From contig JAGTXK010000139.1 of the NCBI GenBank assembly GCA_019096195.1, forward strand, positions 496,001-560,000: a stretch of DNA of 64,000 nucleotides, given 5' to 3'. Every line of letters begins with the position of its first letter. Position 1 is the first letter of the stretch. The position numbers and the translations under genes were made by a program. The stretch comes from Boletus sp. NGJ (Eukaryota; Basidiomycota; Agaricomycetes; Boletales; Boletaceae). Shown here in pieces: positions 34,698 to 47,445 of the stretch. The notes under the pieces were generated by a model, which ran no database searches, was not told where the DNA came from, and saw nothing but the letters and a program-made list of their open reading frames with translations.

Positions 34698-37600
34698 ATG
34701 TCTACCTCTCTCCCCCCTTCATTCTCCTCCTTCCCCGACATTGATCCTGGTCCAAGCAATAGACCGCCTTCCCCCGCACGAAACGAGTCCACCAACAATC
34801 ATCACCGCCCGATCGATTTTGCCAGGAGAAACAGGCCCGAAAAACGAAGCCACAGGGAAAAGGACAGGCCCCCTTCAAAACGAGAAAAGCACTTCTCCCC
34901 GTCCAACAACTGTTGCAGTAGCGAGCCGCGCGCTGTCGATGCACTGTTAGATGACGAGAGGCTCAAGGCAAACGAGGACAGACTCCGTCTCGAGCAGCAG
35001 GGCCAGGATCGTGACAGATGGGTTCCACGTCCCCTCTTTTACTCGGATCGTAAGGGTGACATCCTCAACTTAACCTATGGCCGTCTACACACCGGTGACG
35101 TGCCAAAGTATCGCCCGGTAGCCCGTGAGTAGTCAACTGTCATGCACCCGAACAGCTAATCATGCACAAGACGGCAAGCATATTCTTGGTCTTGACAAAG
35201 CATGGACTGTCTCCCATAGAGTCGGAGAAGGCATCCAAGTCACTATCGGTCAACGCAAGGTATAACCCTTCGCCTTAACCCCAAACCCTTTACTGAGGAT
35301 ATTCCGTAGCAACCTTCTCTCACCCATTCCAGCTCAAGCGCCGTTCTCGCCGCACCTTCCCGGCGCCTAATCGCTTCCGCTGACAACTACAAGTACAAAG
35401 AGGTGGACGGATTCTTGCGTCTCACATCGCACACTAGTCAAATTATTGATCAAGGCTTCCGACCGAATTCCAGAGGCGAGGCAGGTTCCGATTCGGACCT
35501 CTCAGCATCAGATGCAGAAGGAGACAGTTCAGACGACGACCACGCGCCCATTCTCACATCTCACCAGCTAGCCATCAAAGCCCTTGAGGAAAGACTCGCT
35601 GCTGATCCCTCCTCCTTGCAAACATGGCTATCTCTGGTTGCACGGTCCCTCTCAGTCGTGCCATTGACTTCTAAGAATGCCAACAAAGCTCGATCCGAAA
35701 TAACTATTTCGATCCTCTCACGCGCTAGAGCTGCCCATCCTTCCAATCTTCACTCACCCACTCTCTTGTTGAAATATCTTCGGGCAGGCGAAGAGTTATG
35801 GCATCCAACTAAACTCATGGCCGAATGGGAGGACGCTCTCAAGTTGGGTGGCATTGATATCTGGATGGACTGGTTCGAGTGGCGCATTCGCACTTCTGTG
35901 GGAGGTATCGACCAAGTCGTGTGGGATGCAACACGTGCATTAAAGGCTTTAGATGACTCCGAGGACAGCGAGCTTGATAGGTTGCGTATCGTGTGGCGAG
36001 TCGCCGTTGCGTTCCAGGAGGCAGGTGCGACTTTGGGGAGTTGGGATCGCTATCGTGTTCTGACTCCACTCGTTGCCCAGGTTTTTATGAACGTGCCACA
36101 GCGCTCTTCCAGGCGCAAGCAGAACTGTACGTCCCTAGATACCGTTGAAAAGGAACTCATTATTAACAGGATGAGCAGTACATTCGAGGTCCCCCAATCG
36201 TTATATGGACTGCCTGTTGACACGCAACTAGACTCATTGGAAGAGTTCTGGGAATCAGAAGTACCGCGCGTCGGAGAGCCTAATGCCAAAGGCTGGTCCG
36301 CATGGGTCTCCGGTGGAAAGCCAAAGGCTACTCCTCCAAGTCTGCCGACATCTATGGATATCGATTCTACGTCAGCCGATCCATTTATTAGATGGTATAA
36401 CGATGAGACACGTGGAGATGTTGTCTCGCGCATCCCTGCCCGCTACGAGTGGGGTATCTCTGACCCTTATGCGACTGTCTTATTGTCGGATATCAAGGCA
36501 CTGTTGCTTCCGTTGACAACTCAACCAGCTAAAAATGCGTTTCGCCTTATATGGCTCTCTATCATGGGCCTTTACATTCCTGGTTTTACCAACACACTCG
36601 CGAATGGAACAACATGGGACGATCGGTGGTCATATACACATCTTACAACTGTATCATGCCTTTCTTCCATATTCCCGCAGCCAGGGAGAACACAGCAATT
36701 ACTTGCTGACTCTCACGCTGGTGTGGTAATTGGGCGAGAGCGGGAGTACGGATCGGCCTTTGGACCTGTCAAGGACTGGAGCTTAGAGGTGTTTGGCCCA
36801 CTGGATTGGGTGGGGACAGACTATTGGAGGATGTGGACGGCGAAAGACATACAGGGCGTACACGAAGAGTTTGTGAGGGCTATCTTCAACCAGCTCCGGT
36901 GTGGTGCAGAAGATTACCAATGGGATGTGTATGCTTTGGCGTTTGAGGCGTCGGTGAACGTGAAGAGGTCAGGCCTGATTTGCTCGGATCTCTCTGACCG
37001 GTAAGCATACTAATTGATGATCACAGTGCTTTGAAGGTTTCTCGAACGCTCTTGGCACTTGCCCCCGACTCGCTTCCGCACTGGGCAGCTCATGCTCGAC
37101 TTGAACGTATGCGTGGAAGGATCGAAGACGCACGGAAAGTCTATCAAACTATTCTTATTTCGACACGCCAATCGCCTACGCAAGCATTTGTCGGGCAAGT
37201 GTGGTGGGATTGGGCTGAATTGGAATGGTTGAACGGCGATCAAGATGTCACGCTTCGGGTGGTCATGCGGTCGGGAAACGTTGATGGTACAGGGGGCATG
37301 ATGGTTCTTCGGGCAAAGCGTAACCTGGAAGACATCATGAATGCTGCACATGGACTGTGGAAGGATCGCGAAGCATGGATAAAGCTGCGAGCGCTGATAG
37401 ACTTACTGACAGGTTCGTCACTACCTGCCGTGCTGACTATCTTTGACTCGCGGCCCTCCGGAGTTGAGGAGGCAGTGAGGGAGAGCTTGATGATGGCATC
37501 GCTGGTGATGCTATATAATCATGCGATAATGCTGCGGACCCCTACGGCACCAACAACACTCCGAGATCGACTGCAGGTCGCTATTGGGATGTATCCCAGC

Positions 37601-38218
37601 AACACAATTGTGCTCGGGATGTTCTTGGAGGCGGAGAAGGGGTACGGAGTGTGGGGGCGCGTGAGAAGTCAGCTGGGCGAGGGGGTGACGGACGGAGGCG
37701 CGAAAGAGAAGGGTGTCTTGAGGAGGGCTGCAGAAGTATGGGTCGCAGGGTGGGAGAGGGGGCGTTGGGATGTTGAGGTGGAGCGGACGAGGAGTGGATT
37801 GGTAGCCGCAGTGGAGAGCGAGAGGTGAGTGCAGGGCGGGACGATAGATTTTTGGTGCTGACAGACGGGCAAGAACAAGGAACAGTGCGATCCTGTGGCG
37901 GATCGTTCTCGAGTTCGAAATCCGGACTGGACAGATGCAGCGAGCCAAAAGTCTGCTATTCAGGGCAGTCGGGGAGTGCCCTCTCGCCAAAGGTTTGGAC
38001 AACAATCTAGCATTCGTGCCAAGGTGCTAATACAGGAGGCAGGGCTCTATCTACTGGCATTTGGACCGCTGCGGGGTGTATTTACGGCGCAAGAACTGGC
38101 GGGGTTCGTGGATATTATGGCGGAAAGGGGACTGCGTGTACGGAGAGGACTGGAGGAGTACGGATGGGACGAAGGGACACTGAGGCGGCCCGGGGAGGAG
38201 AGCGGGGACGAGCGGTGA
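34698..38218 (+). CDS. NRDE2: NRDE2 family protein (nuclear RNAi / MTR4-associated)
   Basis: Nuclear protein known in animals and fission yeast (Nrl1) to work with the MTR4 helicase in RNA surveillance and, in worms, in nuclear RNAi. The N-terminal part is disordered and basic, then comes the NRDE-2 signature: FYSDRKGDILNLTYGRLHTG, DVPKYRPVA, GKHILGLDKAWTV. The rest is built of HAT-like helical repeats (LEERLAADPSSLQTWLSLV, ATALFQAQAEL, RMRGRIEDARKVYQT, GQMQRAKSLLFRAVGECPLA) ending LYLLAFGPLRGVFTAQEL. About eight exons; joins at 36,030-36,090 and 36,125-36,170 were needed to recover YERATALFQ. The final exon is acidic. Length (about 1,000 residues) suits the family. Confidence 0.9.
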
Positions 38219-38410
38219 GCGTTTGTTTGTGTACCGTGTTTGTACACCTGGGTTGTTGTGTGTTGTTTGTGTATGAGGTGGACGACTTTTCATTGTTTAT
38301 CTGACCGCGACACAAACACAATCCTTGAATATCTCGTGTGGGATCACGCCTCGTTCGCTCTCTGTCTTGCCCCCGCGAGGGGCCATCTCTACTTTCATTT
38401 CTCACTAGTA
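38219..38410. other. Gap between NRDE2 and byr4
   Basis: 192 bp, TG-rich just after the NRDE2 stop (GTTTGTTTGTG). Probably the NRDE2 terminator region and byr4 promoter. Confidence 0.4.
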
Positions 38411-41172
38411 ATGACCACTATTCCCGCCCCAACAGCTCCCCGCGAAGAATGGCCAGACGCTGACTTCGATTTGCCCGACGGAGACCACATTCGCCCCCTC
38501 GACGTCGAATCTGACAAGGAGGATGACGACGACGACCTTGACTGGGATGTCGACATGGACATCCGCACCGCCGGTGGTGCAAAGGCCAAAGCAGTCGTTT
38601 CTGGCCTAGCCGCCCGTAACGAGTTCGCCAGGTTCAGCTCCGCCGCCATGATTACCATCCGTCCGCCACTCACTTGTCAGGAAGAGGAGGACGAAGAAGA
38701 CGACGAGGGTGTCTCTACCATCAAAGTCGCCGAACTTGCTTCGACGCTCAAAGCCGTTGCCAAGCCCCCTACCGCACCTATCGACGAAGACTTTGAGTCC
38801 GCATTCGCCCTTCCCTCCGATTTAACACAGCTCTCGCTCGCTCCTTTACCCCTTAGCCATCGATCCTCCAAGAATTCCCTCGAGTGGGGTGACCGTGATC
38901 AGACCTCCTCTTCCCAGTCCTCAGACGCTTACTCCACACTGGGCTTCGCCGACGGTTCATCCTCTCATTCCGTATCTTCCCTCTCTCTCCCAGACACAGA
39001 GGAGAGTGAATGCGACGAGGACGACAGTGAAATCGACGGCCTGGTCATTCCTTCCGGTCTCTTCGAATCCGGCCACAGTGGCAGGCATCTCAAAAAGATT
39101 CTCGAGTCCAAGAAAAAAGCCCCAATCCCAGATCAGAGAATAAAGGTCGCTAGCCCTGATCCCGAGGATGACTTCGAGATGGGCCTTGTCATCCAAGACG
39201 ATGACGACTTCAGCCCCAGCCGGCTTATTAGCGTAAAGCAGACTCACCGGTTTGCAACACGCAGTAAAAGTGCGCCTGCTCGAGCCCTTGTTCCCACGCG
39301 CCCGCCCTCCCGTCTGAGGGCGGACCGCGCCAAATCTCCCGTTAATCCGCCCATATCGTCTGCTCGTCAACTCCAGCGCATCAAGCTTTCATCGTCACCC
39401 CCTCTCCGACCTCCTACACGTGCTCAGACATATAAGGAAGCTCTTTCAGCCGCCCCTCCTACTCCCACAAACACCTTTTTGTCCCCCAAACCTGGCAGTC
39501 TCCGGGGGCAAAAGTCTCATTCAGGACTTAAGCCACCAACTCCGCCGTCCACTCAACGCAAAGGACTCACTCGCAAGGCGTCTCTCTCTTCGCTGATGGA
39601 AACAAGCAGCTCCCAAGTGTCAGGCTCTGGGACAGCTCCCACAGCGGGGCCATCCGCCAAGTTAGCACGGTACGAAGCGCCTACAGCCGCTTCGCGTGCC
39701 AAATCACACACAAGCTCAGCAAGCCGCATTTACGCACTTGAATTTATCGTGCCACCCACACGCCCGTCAACCCCCTCGTCAAATCCCGCCGCATTACGTC
39801 TAACGATGCCTACTTCTATGCGAACGAAGTCACGGCCTGCCCTATCTTCCGTCTTCCCTGGTCCTTCCCATGCCAACGTTCTCGCTATGGCACAACCCCA
39901 ATTACCACATCGTGCCACTTCGCCCGTTCCCCCACGTCCGCCATCTACTGCCTCCCTGCGTAGCCGCACATCCCATAACCAAACGCCACCAATACCATCA
40001 TCGTCGGCTCCTAAACTTTTGCGCCGTCCCAAACGCCAAAGGACGTACGGGGACGGCACCGAACTGGATGCTTTCGAGGACCTCCCAACTGATAGAGAAA
40101 AAGAAGTTAAATTCAGAGTGCAGCCAAAGGCTAGCCGCGGGGGTGTCACAACGTATTCAAAGTCCTCGAACAAGGCAAAGGACAAGGATAAAGGGACACT
40201 GCGCAAAAAGGGACGGATAGATGAACCAAGTCCGGCTCTCGGTTAGTATATGCATTGCTGCGCCCTTACATTCAGGTACTCATCCCGCATTCTTGATAGA
40301 TTTTCCGGGTGCACTGGCACCTTCCACAAATACACTACGACGCACTGGGCGCATTGAATTTCCCAAGGCTGCGGAATTGCCTGGAAGGAAGAAAAAGGAT
40401 GCATCTTCCCCTCTGCTCGGTCACACACGGAGGAAACCCACACTCATACGTCACCTCGGGGGCCATGGTGGGCCAAAGGGTACGTCCGAACCATTGTCTG
40501 ACCCGATGCGAACTCAGACTTTGTTCTCTTCAAGTTGTTGGTGACATGAAATGGAATCCTTTCACCCTCCGCTGGGAGGGCAATGATCAAGTGCTACGAG
40601 ATTTCGACGCAGTCGTCGGAACATCCACTCGGCCTGCTCTCATTACGCATCTTACTGGATCTTCCATCGGTTCTCCTGTTGGTTCCTTTGCCTCTGGGGC
40701 ACGCAAAGTAGGCAACATGATCTTCGATCCAGCGCGAATGTGTTGGATCTCTACACTACCCCCCGATGAAGACGAACCAGATATCTTTGCGGACCTCGCC
40801 GATGACGAGGAAGACGACGGGTGGGAAACCAAGGCTGGTACCATCCGTGCCAGTCAGCAGCATGGCTGTGCTAGCAACACGCCCTCGGAAACGAGCGGAT
40901 CCTGTGCCTCTGCCATCGTCATTACCGCCCCCAGCCCCGCACGTAGTCGCACTCGAACGACTTCCGATTCTGAGAGTGACCGAGGGTCACGCGCGTCCAT
41001 CGTTTATGATGTCGCTGATGATTTCGTCGAAGTCTGTCGTGCCGCTGAGGAGCGTCATCGTTCTGAGATGCGGGGTTGGCGCTCGTCAGTATCAAGACAC
41101 ATTGACCATTCTGGCGAGCCAGACCGATCCTATCTGTACGAAATTCGCGCGCTTGCCACTAGGAAGTATTGA
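38411..41172 (+). CDS. byr4: Byr4/Bfa1-like cytokinesis inhibitor (GAP component)
   Basis: Byr4 with Cdc16 forms the two-component GAP for the Spg1 GTPase of the septation initiation network. Three exons (38411-40241, 40276-40479, 40535-41172) join to exactly 891 codons. The N-terminal two thirds are low-complexity, with acidic clusters (DKEDDDDDLDWDVDMD) and basic Ser/Pro stretches. The conserved core is in exons two and three: IEFPKAAELPGRKKK, HTRRKPTLIRHLGG, VVGDMKWNPFTLRWEGN, TRPALITHLTGSSIGSPVG and NMIFDPARMCWISTLPPDED. The end, YLYEIRALATRKY, is typical. The first intron is only 34 nt, unusually short. The ATG at 38,411 is followed by a Pro-Ala stretch and then EEWPDADFDLP, a typical start. 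Confidence 0.88.
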
Positions 41173-41756
41173 TTCGCTGGAACTTCCGGTCGTTCTCTAC
41201 ATCCAGGCCATCATCGACATGACCACTCTCACCTCCTTGGCCGCTATTGTCGCTACATCATGTTAATATCTCTGCACCTCGGACTCGATGCCGCTGTTCA
41301 CTGCATACATTCGATAGTCCAGGTCGTCATGCCTCTCATTTTGTAAGCAGATTTTGTTACTTTATTGTTACCTGCCATTTTCTCTTGCATGGTTTTTTAC
41401 GATAATAGTTCGCCGTCATTCATTCAACCAATCTCTTCGGTTTCCTTTGCTACTCGACGTGTATGGGACATACAGAATACATGTTCAACAACACTTTCCA
41501 CAACACTGGAATTACAATAATGATAATAATTGGTGCTTGATGTCGAAGTGGATGTAACTTGGTATCATAGACCCCAAAATGCGCAATTTTGACTATTTCT
41601 TGAATACTCGATGTATTTTCTTTGAATCTGGAGGACAAGGGGCGGTAGTCCCAAAGTCCTTGACTCCATTGCTTACTTTACAGTGATGGGATGATCTGTA
41701 GGGTAATAGCGACCTTGAATAAGATGATATGGATGTCTAATCGTTGTATGACTCGA
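41173..41756. other. Convergent intergenic stretch between byr4 and VPS20
   Basis: 584 bp between facing stop codons, AT-rich around 41,340-41,640. Small frames on both strands show no domain. No RNA gene seen. Confidence 0.5.
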
Positions 41757-42697
41757 TCAACCTGGTACTGCAACCCGCCCCATAGCGTCCTGGATCTGCA
41801 CCTTTGAATCGTGGTCTGTTACACATTACTGAGTAGGCAGCATGATAGGTAAACGCGCAAAAGATCACCTTCTGTTCCATGAACAACGGGTTGTTCCTTC
41901 GGTGCCGACGGCAATATCGGTTGCATTGGGGACTCCAACTGAAATCTTGAGATCACGCGGCTGGCTAAGTCGAACAACAAAACTTACACTTGCAGCCTGA
42001 AGTTCAAGAAGCTCAGCCTGAACAGCATCCTCCTCCTCTAGAGTCAACTGGTTTGCTAGCAAGTTGCTAATTTCCTGTGATGGTAAAGTGAGGGTTAATG
42101 GAGATATTCCACTGGGCCGGGACGGCGTACCCGTTGATACTCCCTGGCTTCATGCGTCTCTTCCATCAACCTTTCGACACTCTCTAGGCTCATCTCGCGA
42201 TGGATCTCCTTCAGCACTTCATTTCCTTGTTTCAAGCCATGCAGAACTGAGACCTCGACCAACGAGAACTCGATTGTAGAAACCTGTGCAATGGAATTAT
42301 GACGTAGATTGCAGAACGATGCGCTATACCGACTAGCCGTTCCAAAGCTGCGAGTTGATCATCCGTCCTTACAAGAAGGCTCTGCTGGTATTTTCTTCTC
42401 CTCAGGGCTATGAGAGCGCGGTCCTTGTCACCCGCAGAAAGATGTGACTTGGCTATCTGATGTTCGCGGTCGAGGACGACTTGGATCTGCAGAAGGGGAT
42501 TTTTGGAATGGAGAAGTCAAAGCGAATACTCAAGCACACCTTTCTCTGATACTGTTTCAGTTTGTCACGCTGTAATTTGAGGCTGAAGGGCAGTTGAGCA
42601 TCCTTCCGGAAGTACGCAGATACTGGATTGAAGGCGCGCACTCAAGAATTGCACGGTCTTGCGGGGTGATTTTCGGTGTGGACTGGCTTGATCCCAT
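41757..42697 (-). CDS. VPS20: ESCRT-III subunit VPS20 / CHMP6
   Basis: Snf7-family protein that nucleates ESCRT-III filaments at endosomes. The start MGSSQSTPKITPQDRAIL carries an N-myristoylation signal (MGSS), needed for membrane binding in this subunit. Further exons read LKLQRDKLKQYQRK, VLDREHQIAKSHL, LIALRRRKYQQSLL, STIEFSLVEVSVLHGLKQGN, LKEIHREMSLE and LANQLTLEEEDAVQAELLEL, a MIM-like helix near the C-terminal end. The tail is short and Pro-rich (LESPMQPILPSAPKEQP) and then splices to a final exon ending GRVAVPG. About seven exons. The last exon is supported only by splice signals; without it the tail would be a few residues different. Confidence 0.9.
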
Positions 42698-42935
42698 AAG
42701 GGAGCACAAATGAGTGTACAAGACCCTCCAGACGCTGGCACTGAGGAGGCTTTGCCGACTCGCGGTTCGGAGGTCCCCTGTTCCGGTCTACCTGGTTGCC
42801 AATGAGACTACCAAAATGTTCCCACCAAATCTCTACACCCGCTACCGGTCCTCGAGGCGGATCAGTTGTCTCTTCTGCTCAGCGCTCGGTAGCAGGCAAT
42901 GCTGGCTGTCGTAGTGGTGTCCATGCACACAGCGA
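42698..42935. promoter_or_regulatory. Shared upstream region of VPS20 and the PP2C gene
   Basis: 238 bp between divergent starts. Nothing specific recognised; a shared promoter region is inferred. Confidence 0.4.
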
Positions 42936-44628
42936 ATGGCTTCTCTACTCTTACCGTTATTCAAATCTCTGAAGCTCTCTTTGCCTCCAACTCAATCTCG
43001 CTCCCGGCTCTATCATGACTATATCCGTTTTTCCACCCCAGGTCAGTTCGTTCATACAACGAGCGCATACACTCATCTCCATCTCCTGTGGCGAATAGGT
43101 GGCATGGGACGAATACCTTTACATTCACCGAAGATAATCGGCGTTGCAACTTCGAGGGGCGACAGAGGGTATGTTCCTTCAGAAGGACAACATGCATACC
43201 TCTCGTTGAGACCTCACCCAGTCATCAAGAAGATTACCATGCAATTGCTGCCCTTTCCTTGGACCCTGAAGGTCTTCGCCTAAGCATCAAGAAGACCATC
43301 GGTATCGACTGGGAACCCGAAAATGCTATAGATCCTATCGCCCGCCAGGTTGTATTTGTGGGCCTTTATGACGGGTATGTCAATTTAGTAAATTCCGGAC
43401 ATATTCTGCAAAGCACAAACGATCCGCAGGCATGGTGGTTCCACTGTTTCTCAATATCTCCGTCAGGAGCTGCATGGTTTATTCGAGTCTGTTGACAAAT
43501 CTCACATTCCCGAACTATTTCTATGGATCAAGGATTTGGGTGGCTACTTTAAAAGGTTCAAAGGTGGTGCACTCACGCCATGGATTCACAATACCCAAGA
43601 CACTCCACCTCTTGATTTGGAGGGTCGTGCTACACAAGCATTTTTTGAAGTTGGTAAGGGCGAGACGTGTTATTCATGATGACCGTATGCTGATCATATC
43701 TAGACAGGCTTCTTTCCATCGAAAGTGAAGCGAAGATGTGTGGGGCAACAGCCTCAGTAGCCATACTCCATTCGCTGGACCACCCCGCTCGTCCATTTTT
43801 CTCCTCTGAGAGGCTTGCGCTCACAGTGGCGCACTGTGGGTAAGATGAAAGTCTATTGCTGGCCAGCCACTTAAGTTGACTGAATCCCCAGCGATGCTCG
43901 AGTCCTGTTATGTTCTAGGAAGGGTGGTTACGTGCACCCCATGACTGAAAACCATCACCCAGATTCACGTGTTGAAGCCACTCGACTTCGACGCATGATG
44001 GGCTCCGCACTAATCACTGACTCTTTCGGCGAGTCCCGGTCTGTAGCCATTATTTCTACGTTTGTGCGACCACTCACATGCATTCGTAGATGGATGGGGG
44101 CACTGGCGAATACAAGAGCGTGAGTTAAAGAGCACATCGCGAAAGAGTTCGCTGACCGGTATCAGTCTGGGAGACCTTAGATTCAAGCCTTTTGGCGTTA
44201 CGCCTGAACCTGAGGTGCGTGCAAAACTGTTGGAAGGTATGCAATGATGTCGCCGCATGACTTTTCGCGGTTCAACTGCTTTTCTTGCTTAGGTCGGGAT
44301 TGGGCATCGATGGTTGTCGTGTCAGATGGCATCTCCTCGACTCTGTCTGATGACGAGATTGTCGACCTTACAAGAGATGCCCCTACCCCGAAAGGAGCCG
44401 CAGATCGCATTTTATCATTTGCTCAAGAAATAGGTGCTTGGGATAATGCTACAGCGATTGTTGTGCCTCTTGCAGGATGGGGTCAGATCGAAGGACCCGA
44501 CAAGAGTTTCGCACTGCGAGAGTTTAGGCGACAACAAGCAGGTCAGGATGCCTTTCTCATAATTTATCATCGCTCACATGTATCTTGCCCCTTCAGTCGG
44601 AAATGAACGCCGCCAGCGAATAATGTAG
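42936..44628 (+). CDS. PP2C-type protein phosphatase, probably mitochondrial (PTC6-like)
   Basis: Mn/Mg-dependent Ser/Thr phosphatase. The start MASLLLPLFKSLKLSLPPT, with hydrophobic and basic residues and no acids, looks like a mitochondrial presequence. After splicing, PP2C motifs appear in order: TSRGDRGHQEDYHAIAAL, the metal-binding DGHGG (split by an intron), CGATASVAIL, VAHCGD, a block ANTRSLGDLRFKPFG, VVVSDGIS and DNATAIVVPL. It ends GNERRQRIM after a last short exon. About eight exons. The order and the N-terminal signal resemble yeast PTC6, which acts on mitochondrial pyruvate dehydrogenase and in mitophagy; this assignment is inferred. Confidence 0.87.
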
Positions 44629-44710
44629 TTATGGATGTTCCTTGGGTTGAGCTATACATACGATACATACATTGAGCCATACTGTTCAATTCACCTGTAC
44701 CCACGAAGTC

Positions 44711-47301
44711 CTAGATCTGTGCCACTGCGTGTCCATCTGCGCGAGGGTCAGAGCCAGCTGCCCAGACAGTCGTGCCTGACGGATCCACAATCCTCTGAAT
44801 GATCTGCCCGCGACCCATCATCCCTCTTTCAAACCCGGTCACGGTCCTAGCATCATGGCCCATATCTGAAATGCAATGTTTAGCAATTCGTTATCCTCTG
44901 AACGTGTATTCACCTCTCAATTTGGCAATTGTCGCAGGAGAGATGGTATCTTCAAAGTATACCTCGCTGTTGACGACACCGAATTCTTCATCTTTTTCGC
45001 CGTTTTCCGGAGTGCCTGCAGAAATACAGAAACGGGGCGCATCGAGGGCAGCTTGGGCTGTAAAACCGCGAAGCATGCTGAGGAGGACTTGGACGTGACC
45101 TTGTGGCTAATGTGAAGTGTCAGTGGGCGGGCAAACAGATTTATAATCCTCCTCGCCTGCATGAAACCTCCCATCACTCCATACGACAAGAAAAGTTCGT
45201 CCCCTTTAAGTGCCATGGCAGGAATGATTGTGTGGTACGGACGTTTACCACCCTAGAGAATTCAGTGAGACACAGACTTTGTTGGAGCTAGGACTAACAG
45301 GTCCACCTGCAAGCAGTTCGGGTGTCCTTCCCTAAGGATGAACCCTGAACCCCTATTCTGAAGGGTAAACCCGCACCCATTGGGCACGGCTTCGCAAAGG
45401 GTCAGTCGATGTCAACGCAAATAATCGGTTTGTGGAGTACCTCCTGTACCGAAACCTATTTCCCAAAAGCAAGTGAGCACGCAACGCATACCCAGAGGGT
45501 AGAGTGCATGCCGACATACCAGAGTAATTGCTTTGGATATAACTGCAAGCATTTCCCCACTGATCAGCAACTAAAGGCTAGTCAATCAACTGAATGAGTG
45601 CGTTATTCGTGCATACCGGTGAAGTATACGGTATCCGAAGAGTTAACAGGATTTCCGTGAATGACCTTGGGGTTGGCCTTCTCCGGGTCAAAGAGCTGGG
45701 CACGAGAAGCGAGATATTCCTTTCCACCAGTCATTTAAATCCATGTTGGTTACCAGGAAAGAACGTATAAAACCTTGCTTAACAACTCGTCTACGGGGAC
45801 AAAATTGAACGCGGGGTCGTTCACATAATATTGACTGTCTTTAAAATATGTCGGTCGTCCAGGGTGTCAAAGTAGTCGAATGCGGGAGACTCACCAGCGA
45901 AAGCGAGTCTGAGCCAAAGAGAAAAAGGGGGTGAGCATGAAGGTGGCGCAGAGAAGCACATGGACCGACCGCATAGCCTCAATGAGAGTGTGCAAATACT
46001 CTGCGGAATTGTGTTCTAGCTGTAGCAACGGCTTTGTCTTCCCTTGTACTTGAATCTGCTCTAGGATGCCAAGAGCGAGAAGTGCAGTAATACCTGAACG
46101 ACATTCGAGTCCAAAGCATATTCACTGAGAAGTAATATCACCTTGGCCATTAGGAGGGCACTGTAGTGCAATGAGACGGTCCATCATGCGTCAGCAACAT
46201 GGGATGAATCTCACCTCGTATAGAGTGACCTCTCCAGCATACGTATACTTGATAGGTTCGACAAAGGAGGTCTTGTGAGCGGCAAGGTCGTCGAGTTCCA
46301 TCACTCCACCCTTGCTTTTGATGAGATCAACGATCGCATTGGCGACACGGCCTTTGTAAAATCCATCTTTGCCGTGTTCAACGAGCGCTCGGAAAGTATG
46401 GGCGAGGTTGGGAAATTTCATGATTTGCCCTGGGAATGGCGCCTTCCCATTAAGAAGCATCTCGTTACTGTTGGGAGATGCATTTCGAATGAGCTTTTCA
46501 GAGCGTTGCCACTATATAGAATCCATCAGCAATAAAGTGCTTTTCTGCCATCTATTCATACATTGTAACTGTGGATCTCTGAGACTGGAACCCTGGATGG
46601 AATGAAACATAAGGTGAGGGTGAGGACAGGAAAATGTTATGGTGTACCCTTCTTCTGCGAGTCTGATGGCAGGCGCCAGAACGTCTGCAACTGATACCTT
46701 CTGCGAACCGAACTGTTCGACAGTATCAATCCACGCGGCCGCAGCACCTATTCATGCACTACTAGTGTAGCAAGAAAAGACAAGGGAATAAACTCGTACC
46801 AGGAACGGTTACAGCGTTAAGGTCTGTAAGAGGAATTTGACCACCGTTGATTCCGCGTTGCCTCATGTAGTCTAGGGTAAGCTTCGCAGGTGAACGTCCT
46901 GAACCATTCAAAGCTTTGACAGTCTTAGTCTGTGCATCGTAGAAGAGGCAAAATGCGTCGCTTGAAGAAGGTTGAGAACCCACACGGAATGAGATCATTA
47001 TACATACCCTCCGATACCACAACAGCTGGGCTCTGTGATATTCAACGCAGCGGAAGTGGCTACGGCTGCATCGGCTGAGATTCGGAATGACTGAGGAGGG
47101 GCATTAACCGACATGGTTGACATAGTATATACCTGCATTTCCACCTCTCCGCAGAATCTCTAACCCTGCTTCGGCGGCCAGAGGTTGGGAGCAAGCTACG
47201 ACCCCTTTCGTGCCATAAACTTGAGATCTGCGGCTAGCGAAGCGTTGAAAGATGAGCTCCGGCTGATTTACTTTGTTCCAGTCAAAGCTAGGGGAAGACA
47301 T
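44711..47301 (-). CDS. Gamma-glutamyltransferase-like Ntn hydrolase
   Basis: Member of the gamma-glutamyltranspeptidase family, which breaks or transfers gamma-glutamyl bonds. The start [16 protein letters not shown] is followed by [20 protein letters not shown] and [13 protein letters not shown]. Next come the large-subunit blocks [40 protein letters not shown], and [20 protein letters not shown]. The small subunit should start at the Thr in SSDTVYF (near 45,640), the autocatalytic cleavage site in this YwrD-like subgroup, followed by [26 protein letters not shown], and [18 protein letters not shown]. The end is [16 protein letters not shown], then [18 protein letters not shown]. No signal peptide is seen, so it is probably cytosolic. 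Ten or more short exons; not all joins were worked out. Confidence 0.85.
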
Positions 47302-47445
47302 TGGGGAGATAATCTGCAGGAACGATTAGCCAGTATCCCAGCATTGCGTTACTTTATAAGTTGCGTCCCCCCGCACGGACGGCCGCCTCGGACTTTCCAT
47401 TCCGTTTCACGTGTACGACTTTGTGGCAATATTCACTGATCTCCC
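47302..47445. promoter_or_regulatory. Shared upstream region of the GGT-like gene and prefoldin subunit 6
   Basis: 144 bp between divergent start codons. No clear motif except a TTTATAA near 47,352. Bidirectional promoter inferred. Confidence 0.45.

Noticed and set aside
41090-41172. An extra intron near the end of byr4
   Set aside because: A GT...AG pair exists, but reading straight through gives the family-like end YLYEIRALATRKY and a total of exactly 891 codons.
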